A stretch of DNA of 64,000 bases from Siderastrea radians (taxonomy: Eukaryota > Cnidaria > Anthozoa > Scleractinia > Rhizangiidae). The notes below the pieces were generated by a model. That model ran no database searches and had not been told where the DNA came from. It saw only the letters and a list, made by a program, of their open reading frames with translations. Position 1 is the stretch's first letter. Each line of letters opens with the position of its first letter. The stretch covers positions 62,001 through 126,000 of the forward strand of contig CAXHKT010000130.1 in NCBI GenBank assembly GCA_964017195.1, written 5' to 3'. The position numbers were made by a program, and so were the translations under genes. Of the stretch, positions 45,927 to 58,462 are shown in pieces.

Positions 45927-46497
45927 ATGGTATCTGCCTTTGTTTTCATAGTCTGTTATGTTGGATGCATCAAATTATATTAGAAATATTCTAAAAGCGT
46001 GTGAACAAATCAAAAAATTCTGATTGTTATTTGTGTTCACTGTTGACCAGTCTGTCACAAGGGACATTGCACAAATTGTTATTGAAACTGTTCAACGATA
46101 ATGTTTTGATTAAAATACATGTATGATAGTTACTCACCATGGAAAGAGTCTGTTGATGTTTTAAAAGTGAATAATCCTAGCTTATTTATAAGAAGAGGTT
46201 AAAAAACTGCCTTCACCCACTTTCCCTTTGCCTAAAGTTTGGAATGCTTGCATAAGAAGGGTTTGAATAATGGAGGGTAGCTGCTTCAGTTGGCACCAGC
46301 CCCCTTTCCAGCTTATTTTCTTATTTTCTAACCAATTCAATAATGGTTCCTGAGAACTGTAGCCAGCAGCGCTAGCCAGAGAGCCCCTGTATGAATAATT
46401 TTAGCTGCAGGCAGCACCCCCCCCCCCCCCGCAGAAAAATGGACTCCCGAGTGGGTAGTTTTCTCAACATCTTCTCATATGGTTTAATTAACAATGA

Positions 46498-48883
46498 TTA
46501 TAAATCAGAGTCGGAGATAGAGTCACTCTCACTTTCTTCACTGTTGCTGTAATGTCCTCCGTATTCGAGGTCATAAGATGCTGGAAGACATTCCTCAACA
46601 TCATCATCTGCGAGCTCCTCAGTGAATTCAAAATCATCAAAGGTATCTCTGACCATATGTAGAATGTCAAGAGCATGCTCTCTTTTGAAAACAGGCAAAT
46701 TTGCCATTATGTGTTCCAAGTCAAAAATAAATTTACAATTTGACAGAATTGATTTTATTAGATGATCACTAAACCCAGTTGTACACTCTGGAGGCATATA
46801 ATAAACTGTGCACTTAGACATGAGTTCCTTTTGTCTGTCTCTCAACAGTTCTTCTAGTAAAATTCTCTGCTGAAGGGTGGTCTTTCGTTTTCTTAGAGGT
46901 TCCTTTGACAAAGCTTGAGCGTGAGCATTGTGATGAGTCAAAGGGATTTCAAATGTGCATTTCTGATCATCACACTGACAATTCAGATGGCATGACAAAC
47001 AACAATTATGATCTCCCAGAGTAGTTTTGGTTTCTTCAAACTCTGCCATCAGTATGTTACGCAAGCAACAGCTACCATCCTTGGCATACTTTTGTACTGA
47101 TTTGTCACACGTCCTTAATTGTTTTCCTTGATATAACAGAGCTGACACTGCACTTTTGCCATCTCGACCAGCACGTCCAATTTCTTGAACAAAGTCTTCC
47201 ATAGTACGAGGAGGACCATAGTGGATTGCATAACGCATATCTTTGAAATTAATTCCCATTCCAAGGGCATTTGTCGCAAATACAACCCGGCATGTTCCAG
47301 AGGGAGTATACAGTGAACTCGTAACTCGGCTTTTGCGTTTGTCCAGAGTGTTGTGATGGAACATTCCAATTAACACGTTTTCTGACTTGAGCTCATTGCT
47401 GACATAAGCCTTTTCCTTCAGTTCCTTTTTGAAGAAACTAAAAAGTTGGACATTCTTTAGTTGTTTTGCAATACACTAATGTCCTTGGACATGACTGCTT
47501 GTTAACCTCCAACTTTTCAATGAGCCATCCAAATGTTTCAGCCAAGTTTTTGTTGACTTTGGCCACATACAGATAAATATTAGGCCTGTTTGGGCTAGCA
47601 ACAATGGAGTAGAAATTATCCTTCAAACTGAGGCCGTTGATTATATCTTGTCTGGTCTTTTTTGTGGCTGTTGCTGTCAATGCCATGGCTGGAGTTTGGA
47701 CTGGAGCAAGAGACCGAAGCTCACCCAGCCGTCAAAAGCAAGCACGAAAGGCTTGTTGTTTTTCTTTGCTATCATAACCCCTACAAATAAAAAAGACTAT
47801 TTACTGTTTTGTCTCTCGTGATCCATGATACAAGCTGCGTTACGGTTGTTTAAGCCTTGTTCCCACTACTGAAATAAGCACGAGCATTTTAGGGATAAGA
47901 GATAATATAATAAATTTAATATTTATAGGAAGAAGAGATATTTAAGCTTAAGTAGGGACAAGCAAAATAGGAATGTAGTTACGGTAGAAAACATATTTTA
48001 ATTTCACGGTTGAAATAATCAATTTTGCATCCTTTTAAACGAAAAAAAAAACAAACGCGGTGCAGAGAATTATCTTAGGCATCTATTTTTATAAATAAAA
48101 ATAACGTCATTCATAAAAGGATTCTGCTCGGTCTGCATATATATATTTACACTACTCTATTTAGTACAGGTAAATCATGACTTGAAATGATATGATTATA
48201 ATTTTCCACAAACAAACGGGACATTATAATTTTCAACTAATCGCAGAAATTATTTCTATCAGACAGCAGTGCTAAACAACAATTAAGGAACATCGATGTA
48301 GATAAAAACAAACAATAACAACCAAAGGTTAATTCCGATTTTATGCGTAACAATATAGTTTGCTTTCAACATAAACATATCATTTTGGAATGACATGGGC
48401 CTCATCGGCAACAATCCCAAATAGGTTTTCCTGGTAAACAGTCGACTGAAGCATTTGTCTCCATTTTTCGTTGAGGATAAGCGCCTCGGGATTTGCGAAG
48501 ATGAAAGAATGCCTTCCAGCATGGGCGCCATCTTTGTCGCCATCATCACCAGGTAAACAGGTACACGAAATGCCTCGTCGCTTTAACTCCATATGGCAGT
48601 CAATGAGCGCATTAAGCGGGCAAACAACAATCATGATCGGGCTTTTGGGATAATCGCTGAATTCTATCTTGTTCAGTTCAACACATAGTCCTGGAATGAG
48701 CTGGAACAACGATGATTTTCCGAAGCCGGTTGGCAATACCGCTAAAACATCCTTGGGGGGAATAAAATTAAAAATACCATCTCTTTGTTCAGCGCTCAAC
48801 TCCTCAACACCGTCGAACGTTTTTAAGACTTCAGCTAAGGCCTTCCCAAATGCTTTGTCGAAACTACTTTCGCAGTCCGCCAT
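46498..48883 (-). pseudogene. RecQ-like DNA helicase gene, two exons, broken
   Basis: Exon 1 (48883-48381) starts at an ATG and has the helicase N-lobe: VLPTGFGKSSLFQLIPG (Walker A), VVCPLNALI and DEAHVIPK. The intron 48380-47781 ends in TAG, but its first bases read AT instead of GT. Exon 2 resumes in the expected phase (YDSKEKQQAFRACF), meets a TGA at 47734-47732, then has ALTATATKKTRQDII and TLVYCKT. A one-base frame change near 47455 follows. The rest is open (NALGMGINFKDMRYAIHYG, then QEIGRAGRDG, motif VI), with a Cys-rich zinc-binding part (CCLSCHLNCQCDDQKC) and an acidic tail (stop near 46498). Such enzymes unwind DNA 3'-5'. Three independent lesions make it a pseudogene. Confidence 0.85.
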
Positions 48884-49218
48884 TGTTTACACAACTCACA
48901 CGCGGGTGACAAACCTGGTAACTTTGACGGATTACTATCCCGCGGCGTACTGCGGCGTTCTATTCTTGTCAACCAATCACAAAGACTGTTAGACATTGAA
49001 TACCTTGGGGGGTTGTTGGGAGCCAATCAACAGCCTGAACCAAATTCTGGACTAAACTGATTTAAGCAAGCTAGTCATTGGTTCGGCGTCATCAAAGCGA
49101 TAGCGCTCTGGTCCAGAGGCTTTTCGCGCGGGTCATAATAGAGAACATAAGACGCAACCGGAAACCGCGCAAGAAAAGCCTCTGGCACCCAGGGTAGTCA
49201 GGACTTCAATACATAATA
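48884..49218. repeat. 5' flank of the RecQ gene with a ~80-bp hairpin
   Basis: The inverted arms CCAGAGGCTTTTCGCGCGG (about 49113-49131) and its near-complement CCGCGCAAGAAAAGCCTCTGG (about 49167-49187) can pair. The plain TIR-like look suggests a tiny foldback element. Confidence 0.65.
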
Positions 49219-51076
49219 TATAGATTTCGCCAAGCCTAAAAGCGGAGCTCCACATCTCTCTTTCATGCTTATTGGCCCGTAAAATACAATAAATTTTAGT
49301 TGTGCAGTTATTCCCCAAGAGGTGAAAAACAGCAAGGGAAAACATGCGGACCGCTGACGAAACTGTGAGTTGGCTTATTTTTCTTCAAAGAGAAGACTTC
49401 AGCACGACTTTCACCGAAAGCTCTTCTTGTAGCATTGTTTCGAAAGCTAGCTTATCAAGTTCAAGAAGAGTACTTGTAAAACTACAATTGCTAAAAAAAA
49501 CCCACTTAAGTTGCTCCCGGTAGCAACTCCACAGACTTTTCCACACAAATACACATTTCTCACTGATTCCAATACATCCCTCTGGCTGTTTAGTTCTGTT
49601 AACCATGAAACATTTCTCGAAATCTATCTTGCAACAATAAATAATATTTTCCCGGCATCAAACCCTCTACTGACAAAAATTACCCAAAAAAATGTTTTCG
49701 GAAACTTTTAAGCACACGTATAAAAATTATCAAGAGAAAATGACACAAGTTTTTCACCCGCGGAGTATTAATCGGGCGCTTTCAAGAACACACCCTGAAC
49801 TAATTTTAGGAAGCTTTTAGAGTCTCATTTTAGACAAAATAGACTTAAACCGAGAAATGCTTTGCTTATAGTTACTTAAATAAAGATTTCATTTCGATCT
49901 GTAACTAAAGACACACTGAAGTGGCTTACCGGTTAAAAACAAACGAACAAGAAAACATGCCACACTGAACTCACTCACTGAAACGGCGATTCTAAGTTTA
50001 GTCGCTAAATTGGGACAGAAATGTCATTCACTTCTAATGAAGAAATCAAAAATATATAAAAATATAAGGAAGATAAAATATTCCACAACTGAACAAAAAA
50101 CATATGGAGCTTTACACTAAGACTATAAACCTAATAAAAAATATTGACGACAGAGCGACTCTTCAGGTGTTGAATACTAAATTACGAATTAGTCAAAACA
50201 ACCCGATATGCGGTGCCGAAGAAAAACAAATTAGATTGGAAAAAAAACACACAATCTAGAATAGTCACGATTTCTACTTTTCGAATAAAATACACTACTG
50301 ACTAGAATTGCTCAAAGAAAAATATTGAAAAGTACGCACGCAAGGGACAAGAAACCTTCAAAAACATGAAATGTCATTCACATACGAAGCACTTGTTTGC
50401 CTAGGAAAGCAAACTGCATTCAATTTTCCCCTCGAGTGAAGTTACTCGCAAGCCGTCAAACGGGAACTACAAGGTAATTTCACAGATATTTTAAACAAGT
50501 TTTTAAAACATTTCAAGAAAATTACCGTAATTTTCTAAGCATGTAAAGTCGCTCAATTAAACAATTTTTACAATGTAAATCCACAATCAAATCTGTAATT
50601 TACTTTACTATTGAACTGAAAGAAGGACTTGAAAACCTAAACGAAAGTCGCCGGGTTCTTTCAAGATCTCCTTAGCTTTGAAAAAAACAAGTATGTCCTC
50701 GAACAAGGATTTCTTGCCTTCAAGCTCTCCAATATCTTCTATATGCGCCATCGAGATTGAAGCAATCCTTCTGCTTTTCATGATGAACTGTTACAAGTCT
50801 TCATTCCAAGAATGTTTTACAATTTAATATCGTTTTGAGAATCGAGCGTACGAAGAACCAGCCGCCATATTGTTTACTTCAGCTACAAGGAAAGAAAACG
50901 GGGCATTCCGCCTCCCCCGGTCGAGTTGTTTTGGGACTCCCCTCACCCTCCCCCAGAGTCTGTACGGACGGACGGACGGACGGACGGATGGACGTACGCT
51001 GACGTCAGAATCAAAATTTTTCGGATCAACGGGTTACCAAATTTGCTTACCCATGGTGCTCCGCGAGCTCCGCTAA
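49219..51076 (+). repeat. R1 interspersed repeat, copy b
   Basis: It begins TTTCGCCAAGCCTAAAAGCG and ends GTGCTCCGCGAGCTCCGCTA. It aligns with copies a and c and carries the uninterrupted CCCACTTAAGTTGCTCC site that is the empty target of the MITE in copy a. A GACG microsatellite lies at about 50965-50990. No coding frame of note. Confidence 0.8.
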
Positions 51077-52133
51077 AAAATGCAAAAAACACACATGTTA
51101 GATTATTTTGTCTTTGAAGAAAAGGGAAGGAAAGAGCTTTATTTACTCCACACGTAACTCAAATGTCACGCTATAATAAACTGTCACGTAGTCACGCTTC
51201 TTACTCTGTTTTATGATAACTGAATATGTTGATCCCTTGCTCTGGCGAAGACATGTTACATTAACAGCAAGTTGTCAGGAAGGGGGGGGGGCGCATAGTC
51301 CACACTGCAGTGGTGTGAAATGCATAGGTTGTTCCCATAATGCACTTCTTAGCGGCCATCCGGGGGGAGGGGGCTGACTCCGGGGAATAAGCGGGCATGG
51401 CGGGGGATTTTAATTGGAATTTGGGAGTCCCTTGACTTGAGTCTTCATTTGAAAACCATTGTAAATTTGTCGCTGAAAAAATTTGCGTTCTAATGTACCC
51501 CTAGGGGGGAGGGACAATGGTAGCTTTTTGTTGAAAAATTATTGTTCTTTGATGGGGGGGATTTGTAAACGTTGTTGTGCAAATGCCTGGGGGTTCCCCG
51601 CGGTCAACGCCCCGGGATGGCCGCTGATAAGTGCATTAATTTCACCATATTGCGGGACAAAACGTCATTGGCTCTGCACGCACTGCGTGCTTATGTTTTT
51701 CTTTTGTGGGTGACAAGATTGAAACGATTTGTCTGTTTTTGCAGCAGTTTCTAGGGAAAGCAAAATTCCCTGTAACTTAAAAACAAAACAATGGTCTAAC
51801 CTCTCTCTACGGCTTGAAACTAAATCTGTATCACGTAAGTTATCGCTTTGCAAATGAAATCATTGGCTCCTGGGATAGAAATTAATATTACTTTATATGT
51901 TCTCTGCATTTATCTGCTTAAATTATATAGAATTCTTATAATGCCTTAACAGCGTTAACGACATATTTCAGTATAAGCTCGACCGAAACAAACGCGTAAT
52001 ATTCTTGACATTTAAAGCAATCAAAATATGCTGTCGTTTCCTTTTATATTGCATAAGTTAAGACGTTTGAACATAGAACTACGGCCATTCCATACCGTTT
52101 CTGATCATATCAGACAGTACCTTGTACGTTTCT
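51077..52133. other. Stretch without recognisable genes
   Basis: The 51250-51620 part is unusually G-rich (several GGGGGG runs); the rest is AT-rich. The ORFs are not convincing. Confidence 0.45.
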
Positions 52134-52470
52134 TTAGCTGCAGGAGAAGAAAAATTGTTTCATGCCATTACGAATATCATTCATCATCTAAAGGTAAAGG
52201 ATCGGGTTGAGAGAAAGAGATAATCATCACCATATCCTGGTTAGGGCCAACACTAACACATACTCGAGCAGATACAATGAAAGGCAAGAAAGAGAAAATA
52301 ACTAAAGCCAAAATATATAAGTTCGTGAACACAGATTTCTTCTACTTCGCCAGATTTATGGCGGGTTGAGCAAAATTGAGACATCGTTCGTTGGCTTGAA
52401 CTTGCTGTTGGTGACCATGAATAATTCGTAGCACATTGAAATAAGCAATAAATGCTGTTATTATATGGCT
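52134..52470 (-). pseudogene. Class A GPCR fragment (TM5-TM7)
   Basis: On the minus strand it reads IITAFIAYFNVLRIIHGH, QVQANERCLNFAQPAINLAK, a stop, then KKSVFTNLYILALVIFSFLP. A frame change leads to SLNPILYL, another stop, and MNDIRNGMKQFFFS. The order and motifs match ICL3, TM6 and TM7 of the local receptor family. TM1-TM4 are absent. Confidence 0.85.
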
Positions 52471-52559
52471 GGTGTTTGTAGCCGATATCACGCGCGCTGT
52501 GGTTGGCTATTTATGGAGCAGATTCTCCCGTGATGCTCACGGGCATTACAAGTTATTGT

Positions 52560-52926
52560 TAATGCTCTAGTAAGTTAGTAAGTAAGTCAGTAAAACTTTA
52601 TTTAAACACGGAAAATCATCAGTTAATTAAGCTTAATTAAGTAAGTAACTAAAGCTCATTACAACTGCTTTACATGATTACCGTGTGGGAATCCGATATA
52701 TCAGCTATCTTCTTAATAATTTGCTTAAAATTATTAACAGATACAGCATTTTTAGGCATTTTGGCAAGTTATTCCATAATATAGCCCCGCTGTAAGAGAA
52801 GCTTCGTTTCAAATAGTTGGTGTTTGGTTTGGGTAGCGTCAGCTTTCCCTCAGAGTCTCTCAAGTTATAAACAGTGTGACGCTGAGAGAAAAACAAAAAA
52901 GAGAGCAAGATATGATTCAAAACCAT
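52560..52926 (-). mobile_element. LINE (CR1/L2-like) 3' end
   Basis: The minus-strand frame HTVYNLRDSEGKLTLPKPNT, then LKRSFSYSGAILWNNLPK is the conserved C-terminus of many CR1/RTE-X type reverse transcriptase proteins. After a small frame change it continues FKQIIKKIADISDS to a stop. The 3' tail has AATAAAG and ends in ACTTACTTACTAACTTACTA-type repeats, the usual short-repeat tail of these elements. It is 5'-truncated, as is typical of reverse-transcribed insertions. Confidence 0.75.
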
Positions 52927-52966
52927 TGCCTTTTTATCAAGTAAAAAACTGAAACAGCTACAAAAA

Positions 52967-53205
52967 ATGAGTGGCGATGAAAAATCTGAGAGCGAATTTT
53001 ATCACCCCGACGAGTTAGAATTGCAAGAAGAAAACGAAGTTGTGTCGTGACTGAGTTAGCTTGAGTTGGTGATGAACAGGATCCTAGAGACAGCCCAGAA
53101 GAAATTGAAGCTGCTTTTGTAAAGAAACAAAAAAGTGAGAAAACAGCGAGGAAACCAGCTAGAGACCTCAAAACATTCCAGCGTTTTCTAACCTCCATAA
53201 CCTGG
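52967..53205 (+). pseudogene. Possible N-terminal fragment of a recombinase-like gene
   Basis: ATG at 52967: a short acidic frame (MSGDEKSESEFYHPDELELQ) ends in TGA near 53049. Another frame gives SPEEIEAAFVKKQKSEKTAR then KPARDLKTFQRFL. This resembles the N-terminal segment of tyrosine-recombinase-like genes common in such genomes, but no catalytic part follows. The call is tentative. Confidence 0.25.
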
Positions 53206-53696
53206 TGCATTGCAGGGTTACCCAACATTTCGCTAGGATTTCCTACCCCCCTAACACCACTAGGTAGAGACAGACAGTGGAGTATAGGTACAGTTTCTTG
53301 CCTAAGGAAACAAGACAACACAGTGGAAAGATCGAGCTTTGAGCCACCCACCCTTCAAACCTCAAAAAGCAAAAACCACCTCGCCTCCACTCACTTAGCC
53401 AGAAAGTGCGAATGTTCCAAGTTTTACATAACACAATGAAGAATATGGTTGAGTTTAACACTTTGCTGCTTTCTGTTAACGCAACCATATACATTTTTTT
53501 TAACTGAATAAGGTTTCCAATGGATTGTAACAAACGATTTTTTTAACGGCAAAATTAAATAACTTCATGCTACTGTCAAAAATGTTCCATTTCTCGGAAA
53601 TCAATCAACCGATTGTCAGAAACTCTCACAAAATCAGTCAAAAGCCTGATCCCAACCCAACCGTAAAACAACTGTGCGGTTTTCTTGGTGTCTTTA

Positions 53697-55262
53697 TTTT
53701 AATAGCGGAGCTCGCGGAGCAGCATGGGTATACAGATCTGGTAATCTATCGATCCGAGAAATTTTGGTTGTGACGTCAGCGTACGCCCGCCCGTACAGGG
53801 CGGTACAGGGGAGCCCTAAGGCAACCCGACGGGGGTGGAGAATGCCATCTTTTCTTGGCGGGAAATTGCGCGGTGCTTTTGGGCAACCGGTGTTTTTCTT
53901 GGCGGGAAATCGCATGACCATCGTCGCTTTTGAAAAAGAGGTTTCTTTAAAAAGCTTAAGTTTATTTAGCAAAAAGATTGTTCCACAGTACTGAAGTTTT
54001 AAACTTGAGAAAAGACACCTAATATCTATAAATGGAAAGAAAACGTTCCAAAGAAAACTTGTGGAAGGCGAAAAGTTCAAGTTACGAAAGCTGCCATCAA
54101 AGGACTTCATCTTTGTTCCACGGCGGAGAGCTTGTCCTGTTCTTAAACACAACCGAGTGAGTGAAGTTTTTAAAGGGTTTAAGGTCCATGATTATGAGCA
54201 TTACGGTCAAAGAAATTACATCTTGAATTGGGAATTTAGTTTATGTCATTAGAAATGTGTCATTTACTTTTTATTTATGTCGGCGTTGACTAAAAAAAAA
54301 AACGTATTAGAAAACGCGCTGGGATATGAGACAGCTGTATCGTAGTCTTGAATATTTTGCCATCACGATGAAGAAAAGTGTAACGCGAATTTAGGTATAG
54401 ACTTACGGGTTTTCGAATAAACGTTTGCAAAAATGATTTCTCTGTCCATGCGATCCATCTTTTTGTGTTTGTTTATTCATAACAGTAGGTCAAAACACGG
54501 TAGACAACAGCACATGTTGTCTACCGTGTACAAACATCACTTCGGTGAGATGTCGGCGAATAATTGTTTTCAATTTTGACTGTCGGATCCATCTCTTTGT
54601 GTAATTGTCCATTTAATTTTCTTGTCTTAGAAGTTTTCAATAGGAATAATCTTTTAAGCGAAGCAGTTGTCGGTTTAAAGTTATTTTATCCGAAAAGCTT
54701 TCGCAAACAGTTTTGCCCGTTCCTCATTTGTTTAAGCTCAAGACTTAACTTATGCCATAGTTTAAGCATGTTTGTTTTAAGCATTTCTTTGATAAGCTTA
54801 ATCAGAGTTTTAATACAAGTGCTTGGAAGCTCACAAAATCTTTCTTTCGGGTAATCTCAGTAAAATTCCAGAATAAATTTTTGACTAGACTAATAGTGGC
54901 AGTCCGTGTTACTTGTTAACATCCGAACGCGATGAAAACCCAAAAAGATGTTAAATGACAGGATATGGAAATATTGCAAACACCAAGCAAGACGGCTCAC
55001 GAGAGTTTTAATTTAGTTTGATGGCCGAAAAAGTATTAAATCAAGCGATTCTCAGCCTCTACAATTACCTTACGAGCTCGGATCCCCAAAATATTGGAGG
55101 ACAATTCGGAACACTTTTGGGCTTTTTGAGAAATACTCTGAAAAAAGGCCCCGAAATATATTTGGGACCGAAACGTGTCAGGACTATTCTTGAGAAACGA
55201 ACAACAGCTTATTCCTTGGGAGCTCCGCTTTTAGGCTTGGCTAAATTTACATATTAGTATTA
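53697..55262 (-). repeat. R1 interspersed repeat, copy d (inverted relative to a, b, c)
   Basis: It starts TAATAGCGGAGCTCGCGGAG and ends GAGCTCCGCTTTTAGGCTTG then GCTAAATTTACATATTA. The internal sequence differs from copies a-c, but it shares TGGAAGGCGAAAAGTTCAA with copy e, so R1 has at least two subfamilies. It contains a perfect 13-bp hairpin, CACGGTAGACAAC, at 54496-54508 / 54516-54528. The ORF 55018-55257 is not recognised. Confidence 0.65.
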
Positions 55263-56550
55263 ATATTCAACAACATTCGTCCTTTCCCACACCTAGAAAG
55301 ATTAAATATTTTGAGAGGAGGAGGGGTAAGGATGACAGAGACTTATTTAGAAAGGTATATTTCGAGGGTAATATTACGTGCATGAGACTCATATTTCATT
55401 GTTGTTTCTTTTCGACCTTTTTCGCTCTATTTATTCGAAAAGTATTTTTGCAAGAGATGGCGCGTGACAGGTAGGCATACAGAAAAAAAAAGAAAAAAAA
55501 ACTACTACTGACACCAAAAAAGCGCTGTGAACATTCATAGGCTCAGTCTATGAAATATCTTACAAAGATTAATCAATGACATTAATTCATCTAAATATTA
55601 ATTTCTGGAATAAGTTTATTTTCACTGATATTAAGGTATGTAACAGAAGGTTCTTCGGCTATCCAAACGGGTTTTTGTCTCGAAATGCGCGGGCGGTGCG
55701 CGAAGGTAAATGATACAGCCGGGGCGCTGTTAAATAGAGAAACGACGGGGAAAAGCCTCGAAGAGCACTCAAACTTGCTGCGTGGCACTAGTTACGGGAT
55801 ACCAAAGGTACTGGATCTCTGTAACTCGTCTGCAATAGCAAAGCAGAAAGATTCAGGAACAAAACTGGAACTCGCAAACTGTTTAATCGTAGACCTGACA
55901 CGTACACTCCAGTGTCTTGTGCAGATGGTAAGTCAGGTAATTAAAAAAAAGCTAGTTACATGGCCTTCTTATACATGCTGATAATATGCTAATATAGTTC
56001 GGGAAACCTTTTAACTAAAATTAGTTTAACAGCAATGTAAGTAACTAGAAGGAACTATTATTAAAATCTTACCTAAAGACAGGTTACACAAAACAGCTGA
56101 TAATATAACACTATAAATTGGTTCTAGGATATTACACTGGATTAAAGTAAACATAACTAACTTCTTGGCTTTCAGTTATTTACAGAGAGTTGATTAGAAA
56201 CAGGAAGTTCCGAGAGCTTGTATAATAACAGCTTTCGTTCGTAATACCAACATGCAATAACGATCGGAACTCATACCCTACACTCACGAGTTCCCCTCGA
56301 TCTAAGCGATATTGAAAAACACCTTACGAAAACATTCATTTTTTGAGGTGTGAATAAACATTCATAGCTCGATATTACAATAACTTTCGAAAATTGGTCT
56401 TAAAACATTGAATATAAACAGCTTTTTAGATTTCCAGGAGTTTGAGTTCCTTTTCAATAGTATAGATAAATAGTCCTCATGGTGACGTATTTCAAGATAA
56501 TCCAGTGAGTGAAAAAGGCTTCAGGAAAGTAAGATTCAAGTTTCAGTTTG
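55263..56550. other. Mostly non-coding; one exon-like segment near 55685-55926
   Basis: A plus-strand frame (MRGRCAKVNDTAGALLNRET to DLTRTLQCLVQM) ends exactly at a consensus donor ATG|GTAAGT at about 55926. No acceptor or partner exon was found. The rest is AT-rich sequence with no other signal. Confidence 0.3.
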
Positions 56551-57529
56551 TTAGTTGTTTGAGCAGAATAATTGTTTTACTCCGTTACGAACATCGCTCA
56601 TTCTCCAGAGGTAAAGGCCTGGATTGACAGAAGAAGTCAAAAATAAAAACACAGTGGAAACACTTAGCGCTATTTCTGTTTCCCAGTTTAAACCTACCCG
56701 AACATACGCCCCAACAGATATAATGTAAGGTAAAAAACAAAAGGAAAACACAGCTAAAATATGTAAGACGGTAATTATAGATCTCCTGTACTTCGCCAAG
56801 TTTATAACTGGTTTGCCAAAATTATGAGACGATGCATTCAAGGCTTCGACATTTAGTTGTTGACTGTGAATAATTCGTAAAACCTTACAATAAGCGACAA
56901 CCATGGTTAGGAAACAAAACAGCATTATCATCATGTTCATAATGTTTAACTCACGCCCAGTCGTTCCTGGATTTAAGGTTTCCAGCGAACGAAACACAAC
57001 TAAGGGAGCTGGAATGATAAAAACTACGGTGGCGGTTAGACATCCACAATTGGATGTGACCAAAGATCGTCGAGACATGTGCAGCCATCGTTCAACCGAC
57101 ATAACTGTTAAAATAAGTATCGTGACGCATATAAAATACGTTGCACTTGCATCTGCAATTGTTCCAAACGTTTTATATAGCCGCGGCCTGTCGATAGGGG
57201 CTCTTTCGTTTACGCTGGTTAACAAAATGGTTACAGCATATACAGGCTGAGCGATGAGCCCTCTACAGAGATCTGAAAACGCTAATCCACTGAGAAGAAT
57301 GTGAAAAAATGTTCTCTGGAACGTCTTCTTCCAAATAACTGCAAATCAGCGTATTTCCTGCCACTGCCACCGGTGACAAAATGGCAATGAAGATTGAACT
57401 TGCAAGAGTACCTCGAAATCGATAAGAATTTCCCTCTCTGATGTCGTATTCGGAGCCTTGAGAAATGGAAAAATTAGCACACGAAAAGCAAGTCGTGTTA
57501 TTGGACATGCCTTCGTTAATTTTGTCCAT
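56551..57529 (-). pseudogene. Class A GPCR pseudogene with a single frame lesion
   Basis: ATG at 57529-57527 (a second Met at codon 8). The N-terminus has NNTTC and NFSIS, and TM1 is ILSPVAVAGNTLI. About two bases are lost near 57350, shifting the frame through TM2, where another frame reads LSGLAFSDLC. From 57225 the rest is open: TM3 ILILTVMSVERWLHMSRRS, TM4 VVFIIPAPLVVFRSL, TM5 MIMLFCFLTMVVAYCKV, ICL3 (HNFGKPVINLAKYRRS), TM6 and TM7 TSSVNPGLYLWRMSDVRNG. It has the family ERW and NPxxY. A single indel could be recent, an allele or a sequence error, so this could still be a working gene in other individuals. Confidence 0.85.
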
Positions 57530-58462
57530 AGAAATTTACAATCCGATTTCTCTGGGTGACCTTTATGGAATTAAACTTCCCGTTATCATTTCTCGGTATG
57601 GAATTCTACCAGTTTATACCTTTCATAGGGGTCACTTTATTTAGTTTTAATGATTATGGCTGCGTAATTAGAAGTCTTATCCTACTTTGAGGAAACTGCA
57701 CACGGTTGCTATGAGATACAAGAAATAAATTTAATAGGCCATTTCCGAATTGTCGTCAGCCTCTTCATTATTTATAGCGAGGCCTGACGCACAACCTTTC
57801 ATATGACGATGAGTTTTATCTGTAACTCAACGGAAGTTCATTTTCATACGAAAGCCTTGTGCACAAGATCTCACCTTAAAAGGAAGCTAAAAGCATTTCG
57901 GAAATGGCTTATTTACTTTGGGGAAGTAAATAAGTCTCGACATCTCACGTAGTTTCTTGTGGCTTTATTAAAAAAAAACACAAAAAAAAGGAAAAGAAAG
58001 AAAAGAAACAAATAATTATGGTGGTGTCAACAACACGTACAGATCAGGTTTTTCGTTTTCAAATGACAAAGGAAGCAAAATTATTAAAGGAAAGGATACA
58101 AGTATAAAAACCTAAAAGATCCAGTTATTCAGCTGTTCCAGATTTGCCTTGAATGCAATTTTACTCGATCATATTTGGCACTGATTGATGACTTTGCCGT
58201 ACCAAAGATATTCCAGAGAGAGTCACAGTCCGAGCTTTGATACTGAAACAAATATTTAAAGCTAGTTCATAGAAAACCTGAAGAATGATGGACAACCTTT
58301 GGCACAAACAGTTAAAAGTTTATAAAAAAAATTAGAAACAATTCGGTCGTCAGGATTAATCAAAGATTGCAATCTTCGCCGCGAAGCGCTTATTTCTTTT
58401 GGTAAACCATTTCCTCATCATTTCTTTTGTTCCAATATTCAGTCTTTCCTCTGTTGATATTT
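57530..58462. other. Stretch without recognisable genes
   Basis: This is the 5' flank of the minus-strand GPCR, then AT-rich sequence with an A-rich tract (57970-58010). No other signal seen. Confidence 0.45.
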
